DNA of 29,837 nt, taken from JBEEPE01 sp041191265 (GTDB lineage Bacteria > Verrucomicrobiota > Verrucomicrobiia > Chthoniobacterales > Chthoniobacteraceae). Location of the stretch: assembly GCA_041191265.1 (NCBI GenBank), contig JBEEPE010000024.1, positions 1 through 29,837 on the forward strand, given 5' to 3'. Below are positions 26,043-29,837 of this stretch, one piece after another. Made by a program: the position numbers and the translations under genes. The notes under the pieces are model-generated. The model made no database searches. It saw only the letters and a list, made by a program, of their open reading frames with translations, and had not been told where the DNA came from. How positions within the stretch are numbered: the stretch's first letter is position 1; each line of letters begins with the position of its first letter.

Positions 26043-26052
26043 AAAAAGTCGT

Positions 26053-26430
26053 TTACTTGACTTCGACCTTGGCTCCAGCAGCCTCGATCTTCTTGCGAAT
26101 GTCCTCAGCCTCATCCTTGGAAACACCTTCCTTGATGGTCTTAGGAGCACCCTCAACGAGAGCTTTCGCCTCAGCCAATCCAAGACCCGCGACTGCTGCG
26201 CGGATTTCCTTGATGACCGCGATTTTATTCGCGCCGGCATCCTTGAGGATGACGTCGAACGAGGTCTTTTCCTCCACAGGAGCAGCAGCGGCTGCGGGAG
26301 CAGCGGCGGCGACAGCCACAGGTGCGGCAGCGCTCACGCCCCATTTTTCTTCCAAATGCTTCACCAAGTCAGCCACTTCCAAAACAGTCAAGCCACTCAA
26401 CTGTTCAACGATTGCACTAATATCTGCCAT
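26053..26430 (-). CDS. rplL: 50S ribosomal protein L7/L12
   Basis: A 125-residue L7/L12 stalk protein. The N-terminal dimerisation domain reads ADISAIVEQLSGLTVLEVADLVKHLEEKWGV in two helices, then an Ala/Pro-rich hinge (about residues 34-55), then the C-terminal factor-binding domain with KTSFDVILKDAGANKIAVIKEIR and GLGLAEAKALVEGAPKTIKEGV. It recruits elongation and release factors to the ribosome as multiple dimers on L10. ATG 26430 gives the canonical N-terminus; the frame extends to 26457 but adds non-family residues. A 194-nt spacer separates it from rplJ, and a structured 183-nt spacer from rpoB. Confidence 0.98.
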   Translation of the reverse strand: MADISAIVEQLSGLTVLEVADLVKHLEEKWGVSAAAPVAVAAAAPAAAAAPVEEKTSFDVILKDAGANKIAVIKEIRAAVAGLGLAEAKALVEGAPKTIKEGVSKDEAEDIRKKIEAAGAKVEVK

Positions 26431-26550
26431 ATGTTTTTTTGGGTTTCGTCGTATCAAAGAGCCCCCTGATGATTATCTCGACGAGCCCGCCGAGCGACAA
26501 GGTACCTGAGTTTATTGTTTTTTTCTGTTACTATCTCCCTTACTTGGGAT

Positions 26551-26605
26551 TTTTGCTTTTCAGCAAAACCGGAAAGCCTTCAGCAAGCTCTTCAACTTGC
26601 CGAAG
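26551..26605 (-). other. Two hairpins in the rplJ-rplL spacer
   Basis: TTTTGCT (26551-26557) and AGCAAAA (26562-26568) pair perfectly; on the transcript strand the loop is GAAA, a GNRA tetraloop. Upstream in the transcript, GCAAG/CTTGC plus CTTC/GAAG (26578-26605) form a 9-bp stem with one mismatch and an 8-nt loop. They sit in the 194-nt gap between rplJ and rplL and may set the L10 to L12 expression ratio. Confidence 0.5.
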
Positions 26606-26624
26606 CACTCCTCCGGAAAATTTT

Positions 26625-27137
26625 TTAGGCGGCCGCATCCACCTTCGCCTGAAGAACGCGAGCCAATGAAGCTCCGGGTTCGTTGAGGGTGCGCACCAAC
26701 TTGCTCGCCGGCGCCTGCAACACACCCAGAAGCGTCGCGAGAAGAACCTCCCTCGAGGGCAGGTCGGCAATCGCCTCCACCTGAGACTTAGTGACACTCA
26801 AACGGTCAACGATACCACCGCGAATCTCCGTCTTCTTTGTCTCAGCGGCAAAGGTCTTGAGAACCTTGGCTGCAGATGCAGCATCCTTGTCACCAACCAC
26901 CACTGCCGTCTGCCCCTTCAACACCGCAGAAAGGTCGGGCAATCCCACCTCCGAGAGAGCCTTCTTGAGGAACGTGTTCTTCACGACCGTTACTCGACTC
27001 CCCGCCGCAACGAGACGATTCCTCAACTCCGAGAACTGAGATACCGTCAACCCCGTGTAGTCGAGAATGTACACGAAGGGTGATTCATTGACGGAAGATG
27101 CAATGTCAGCAACGATTAGCTTTTTTTCCTGACGCAT
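26625..27137 (-). CDS. rplJ: 50S ribosomal protein L10
   Basis: A 170-residue L10, the stalk base protein that binds 23S rRNA and carries L7/L12 dimers through its C-terminal helix. The N-terminal globular domain shows FVYILDYTGLTVSQFSELRN and SRVTVVKNTFLKKAL, then KGQTAVVVGD and ASKLVRTLNEP; the C-terminal helix ends in LQAKVDAAA. Length is normal. It starts 12 nt after rplA, which leaves no room for the long rplJ leader used for L10 autoregulation in E. coli. No Shine-Dalgarno is evident. Confidence 0.98.
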   Translation of the reverse strand: MRQEKKLIVADIASSVNESPFVYILDYTGLTVSQFSELRNRLVAAGSRVTVVKNTFLKKALSEVGLPDLSAVLKGQTAVVVGDKDAASAAKVLKTFAAETKKTEIRGGIVDRLSVTKSQVEAIADLPSREVLLATLLGVLQAPASKLVRTLNEPGASLARVLQAKVDAAA

Positions 27138-27149
27138 AAAATAAATCTA

Positions 27150-27851
27150 TTAGAACTTCACAAAGGGAGAGACATCCAACCGGATCCCTGGAGACATCGT
27201 GGAAGCCATCACAATCCCTTCCACAAAACGCCCCTTCGCCGACGCCGGACGCGACTTCACGACCGCATCAATCACCGCCGTGCCGTTTTCACGGAGGGCG
27301 TCCTCACTGAACGAGATTTTCCCGACTGGAACCGCAACGTTGCCGTTTTTATCGAGCTTGAACTCTACGCGACCAGCCTTCACCTCACGAACCGCTTTCG
27401 CAGTATCGTCGGTCACGGTCCCCGTCTTCGGATTGGGCATGAGACCCCGTGGTCCGAGAACTTTCCCCAACTTCCGCACTTCAGCCATGCAAGCCGGAGT
27501 CGCAATCGCCACATCGAAATCTTGGAACCCTGCCACGCACTTCTCCACCATATCCTTGTACCCGACGTACTCAGCACCAGCTTCGCGCGCAGCCTCAGCA
27601 GCAGCACCTTCAGCAAATACCAACACTTTCACCGATTTACCCGAGCCATGCGGGAGCGGGCACGTTCCCCGAACCATCTGATCGGACTGTTTCGGATCGA
27701 CACCCAAACGGAAAGAGAGGGTCACCGTCTGGTCAAACTTGGTCGCAGGTAGAGCTTTGAGAACGGAAACCGCCTCTTGCAATCCGTACTGTTTCGCTGC
27801 AACAACCTTTTCGGCGGCAGCCCGGTAGCGTTTGGATCTTTTGATAGCCAT
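27150..27851 (-). CDS. rplA: 50S ribosomal protein L1
   Basis: A 233-residue L1 with the family signatures KFDQTVTLSFRLGVDPK, MVRGTCPLPHGSGK, KLGKVLGPRGLMPNPKTGTVT and GRVEFKLDKNGNVAVPVGK. It binds the mobile L1 stalk of 23S rRNA. ATG 27851 gives the standard MAIKRSKRYR start; the frame opens at 27881 but the extra residues are unlike L1. It is the first gene of this cluster: the usual upstream neighbours rplK and nusG are absent, and the next gene upstream is a divergent nuoD. Its promoter should lie in 27852-28167. Confidence 0.98.
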   Translation of the reverse strand: MAIKRSKRYRAAAEKVVAAKQYGLQEAVSVLKALPATKFDQTVTLSFRLGVDPKQSDQMVRGTCPLPHGSGKSVKVLVFAEGAAAEAAREAGAEYVGYKDMVEKCVAGFQDFDVAIATPACMAEVRKLGKVLGPRGLMPNPKTGTVTDDTAKAVREVKAGRVEFKLDKNGNVAVPVGKISFSEDALRENGTAVIDAVVKSRPASAKGRFVEGIVMASTMSPGIRLDVSPFVKF

Positions 27852-27900
27852 AACTTTTTGCAGTTCAAACGGACACTTCACAGGGGCTACATTTAACTCA

Positions 27901-27915
27901 GTAACAACTTGTTAC
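27901..27915. promoter_or_regulatory. Palindrome GTAACAA-C-TTGTTAC upstream of rplA
   Basis: A perfect 7-bp inverted repeat with a 1-nt spacer, 50-64 nt upstream of the rplA ATG. Its position suits an operator overlapping a promoter, or a hairpin in the rplA leader. No known regulator is recognised. Confidence 0.45.
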
Positions 27916-28092
27916 AAAAGTGCAAACGAGCGACCAAACGAAGCAATACCTCCTGCGTTTTGTTTTGCTTGGGTCGTCCATCATCTCCGTCGCCCCATCA
28001 ACGTCCATAAAAAACAGATAATTTCTGCGCCCACCGGACTCGGCGAGGCTAACCCAGTGAGCGGGGAAGTCCGATTACTCGGGCCGGCGAGC

Positions 28093-28110
28093 TTGTGAAA
28101 TATTTCACAA
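28093..28110. promoter_or_regulatory. CRP-like palindromic operator
   Basis: TTGTGAAATATTTCACAA is a perfect 18-bp palindrome and contains TGTGA-N6-TCACA, the consensus core bound by CRP-type regulators. Its centre lies about 66 nt upstream of the nuoD ATG. Matching the E. coli CRP pattern is seen directly; binding by a CRP-family protein in this organism is inference. Confidence 0.6.
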
Positions 28111-28167
28111 AATCACCTTGCCCGTACCCAATCACGCTCCCTACTTGTATCACGTTTTTTCAAAATC

Positions 28168-29451
28168 ATGGCGTCCTCGTCCAAAGAAATACTCCACCCA
28201 GAAGCGGCAAACCGCACCGCCGCAGCCTTGGAATCAATGATTGGGAGCGCCGATTCATCGGGGCGCCAACCCCTTGTTGATACACTCGGGGAGAAACTGA
28301 TTCTCAACATGGGGCCGTCCCATCCAGCGACGCACGGTGTTCTCCGGGTAGTGCTCGAACTCGATGGTGAAATCATCACAAAAGCAACCCCTGACGTGGG
28401 ATACCTCCACCGAGGCGACGAAAAAATTGCGGAGAATATGACTTACAATCAGTTCGTTCCGTACACGGACCGATTGGACTACTTAGCGCCCTTAGCGAAC
28501 AACGTGGCGTACGCGATGGCGGTTGAAAAGCTCATGGGCTGGGAACTCCCCCCTCGTGGGCAAGCCATCCGCTTAATTTGCTGCGAGTTGGCGCGCATCT
28601 CCTCCCACCTCCTAGGCCTTGGTGCTTTCGCGATGGATACGGGCGCCATGACCGTCTTCCTGTACACTTTTACGGAGCGAGAAAAAATCTACAACCTGTG
28701 CGAACAAATCTCTGGAGCGAGATTTACGACCAGTTACACCCGAGTCGGGGGCATGACCCGCGATCTTCCCGATGCCTTTTTTCCAATGGTGCGGAAGTTT
28801 TTGGACGAATTCCCGCCAGCCTTGGATGAGATCGATAGCCTACTGTCGCGGAATCGAATCTTTGTCGACCGAACCAAAGACGTCGGCATCATCACCCGAG
28901 AGGATGCCATCGCCTACGGACTCTCAGGGCCTAACTTGCGGGGATCAGGGGTAGACCACGACCTTCGGAAGAAACAACCCTATCTCGGTTACGAGCAGTA
29001 CGATTTCGATATCCCCTTGGGCTCTGCTGGTGACTGTTACGACCGTTACTTGGTTCGTGTGGAGGAGATGCGCCAGTCGGTATCGATTCTAAACCAAGCA
29101 CTCGCAAAGTTGCCTGCTGGACCCATCACTGTTTCGGATACGAAAAACTTTCCGCCACCGAAAACTTCGGTCCTCACCAAAATGGAGGAACTCATCCACC
29201 ATTTCATTCTCCACACCGAAGGCATTCAAGCGCCTGAAGGCGAGGTCTATTTCGGTGCAGAGAATCCGAAGGGAGAACTCGGCTTCTACATCCAATCCAA
29301 GGGCGGTGGGGTTCCCTACCGACTCAAAATCCGAGCCCCTTCGTTTGTGAATCTGAGCATTCTGGATAAAATCCTTCCGGGGCACATGATGAGCGACGTC
29401 GTGTCGATTCTGGGTTCCCTCGATTTCGTGATGGGTGAATGCGACCGATAG
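28168..29451 (+). CDS. nuoD: NADH-quinone oxidoreductase subunit D
   Basis: A 427-residue NuoD (49-kDa subunit) of respiratory complex I, part of the peripheral arm that forms the quinone pocket. Clear markers are LNMGPSHPATHGVLRVVLELDGE, GYLHRGDEK, YTDRLDYLAPLANN, ELARISSHLLGLGAFAMDTGA, GLSGPNLRGSG and IQSKGGGVPYRLKIRAPSF. The C-terminus ends in SILGSLDFVMGECDR as usual. The protein has about 45 residues before LNMGPSHP, longer than typical; ATG 28237 would shorten it by 23 residues. Neither start has a clear Shine-Dalgarno. No nuoC lies upstream and no nuoE downstream in the window, so it is a detached complex I gene. Confidence 0.97.
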   Translation: MASSSKEILHPEAANRTAAALESMIGSADSSGRQPLVDTLGEKLILNMGPSHPATHGVLRVVLELDGEIITKATPDVGYLHRGDEKIAENMTYNQFVPYTDRLDYLAPLANNVAYAMAVEKLMGWELPPRGQAIRLICCELARISSHLLGLGAFAMDTGAMTVFLYTFTEREKIYNLCEQISGARFTTSYTRVGGMTRDLPDAFFPMVRKFLDEFPPALDEIDSLLSRNRIFVDRTKDVGIITREDAIAYGLSGPNLRGSGVDHDLRKKQPYLGYEQYDFDIPLGSAGDCYDRYLVRVEEMRQSVSILNQALAKLPAGPITVSDTKNFPPPKTSVLTKMEELIHHFILHTEGIQAPEGEVYFGAENPKGELGFYIQSKGGGVPYRLKIRAPSFVNLSILDKILPGHMMSDVVSILGSLDFVMGECDR

Positions 29452-29497
29452 TTTTTGCTTCACAGCCAACCACTGAACCCGTCAAACACCCCTGAGA

Positions 29498-29837
29498 GTG
29501 CCCCTTTCCCGAAGAAAGCTTCGCCTTGAATGGACCGCCCGCGTTGCAGCCTGCGCGGCCTCAGCGGTATTTTGCGCCTGCAAACCCGACATCAAAGACA
29601 CCAACGTTGAAGCGGTAAATTCGCGTCACGAAGCGGCTCAATCCTCCTCGAGGAGTCACCTCTCGCCGAAAGAAGTCGAGTCTATCCTCGGGCAACCCAC
29701 TCGGATTGAACGCACCGAGTTGGAACTGGAGACGCAAAAGAAACAAATCCCAGTCACTCGCTACTACTACGAGCAAGACGGCAAATCACTCGAAGTTCAT
29801 TTCATTGATAACAAGCTGGTTTCGAAAATCCCGAAAC
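29498..29837 (+). CDS. Partial SmpA/BamE-like lipoprotein
   Basis: An open frame from GTG 29498 runs off the right edge after 113 codons. The N-terminus has a positively charged start (PLSRRKLRLEW), a hydrophobic stretch, and FCAC-K, an imperfect lipobox followed by PDIKD, suggesting a lipid-anchored envelope protein. The C-terminal part, LSPKEVESILGQPTRIE then VTRYYYEQDGKSLEVHF and IDNKLVSKI, matches the SmpA/OmlA (BamE) fold pattern of a helix, a LGxPT turn and beta strands. No ATG is available in frame after the TGA at 29474; CTG 29492 is the only upstream option. It follows nuoD by 46 nt and could be co-transcribed. The function is not established; true BamE belongs to the outer-membrane assembly machine. 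Confidence 0.7.
   Translation, partial: MPLSRRKLRLEWTARVAACAASAVFCACKPDIKDTNVEAVNSRHEAAQSSSRSHLSPKEVESILGQPTRIERTELELETQKKQIPVTRYYYEQDGKSLEVHFIDNKLVSKIPK

Larger units (their letters stand above)
27852..28167. promoter_or_regulatory. Divergent regulatory region between rplA and nuoD
   Basis: These 316 nt hold no convincing gene. They contain two perfect palindromes (27901-27915 and 28093-28110), and a GC-rich segment where CGGACT (28035-28040) can pair with AGTCCG (28068-28073). Promoters for rplA and nuoD must be here; I see no strong -35/-10 pair, though TTGTAT at 28145-28150 could be a -10 box for nuoD. Confidence 0.6.

Noticed and set aside
27898..28008. 36-codon minus-strand ORF in the rplA-nuoD region
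   Set aside because: There is no ribosome binding site or recognisable sequence, and it covers a palindrome; it is probably a chance ORF.
28035..28073. GC-rich foldable segment as a riboswitch
   Set aside because: Only one 6-bp outer stem is clear, and no known riboswitch core motif was recognised.
1..29837. CRISPR arrays, tRNA or rRNA genes, transposases, phage genes
   Set aside because: I saw no regularly spaced repeats, cloverleaf or rRNA-like sequence, and no mobile-element protein motifs.

Overview
The window looks like a chromosomal segment from a bacterium of the PVC superphylum, most likely Verrucomicrobiota. The lineage call is an inference from the RpoB/RpoC sequence style, the multi-gene MoxR/DUF58/BatA operon, a threonyl-tRNA synthetase without a TGS domain, and the scarcity of Shine-Dalgarno sequences in front of highly expressed genes. 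No rRNA, tRNA, CRISPR array, insertion sequence or phage gene was seen. Nearly all of the sequence is ordinary coding DNA of moderate GC.

Left block (1-8927, minus strand): a tightly packed operon, transcribed right to left. It encodes a MoxR-family AAA+ ATPase, a DUF58 protein, a BatA-type membrane protein with a degenerate von Willebrand A (vWA) fold, a DUF4175-like membrane/coiled-coil protein, a large membrane protein with an intact vWA metal site and a glutamine-amidotransferase-like domain, and the start of a sixth small membrane protein cut by the window edge. Neighbouring genes overlap by 4 nt or lie 7-14 nt apart. A divergent gene (9132-10172) encodes an exported, proline-rich DUF4159-like protein that probably belongs to the same system. 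The likely theme is chaperone-like AAA+ control of an envelope vWA complex; its substrate is unknown.

Middle block (10181-17744): a secreted amidohydrolase (minus strand), then a plus-strand run of a small glutaredoxin, an unrecognised membrane protein, thrS and infC, closed by a clear intrinsic terminator, then a secreted S15/CocE-type serine hydrolase. The infC reading frame has no ATG, GTG or TTG upstream of its conserved N-terminal residues, so IF3 almost certainly starts at a rare codon (AUC or AUA), as in the self-regulated E. coli gene.

Right block (17796-27851, minus strand): rplA-rplJ-rplL-rpoB-rpoC with an intrinsic terminator after rpoC. rplK, nusG and secE are not upstream of rplA. 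The spacers rplJ-rplL, rplL-rpoB and rpoB-rpoC hold strong RNA hairpins; the rplL-rpoB spacer has perfect 12-bp and 13-bp stems. A 316-nt divergent region separates rplA from a solitary nuoD (plus strand) and contains a perfect 18-bp palindrome matching the TGTGA-N6-TCACA pattern of CRP-type regulators. The window ends inside a SmpA/BamE-like lipoprotein gene.
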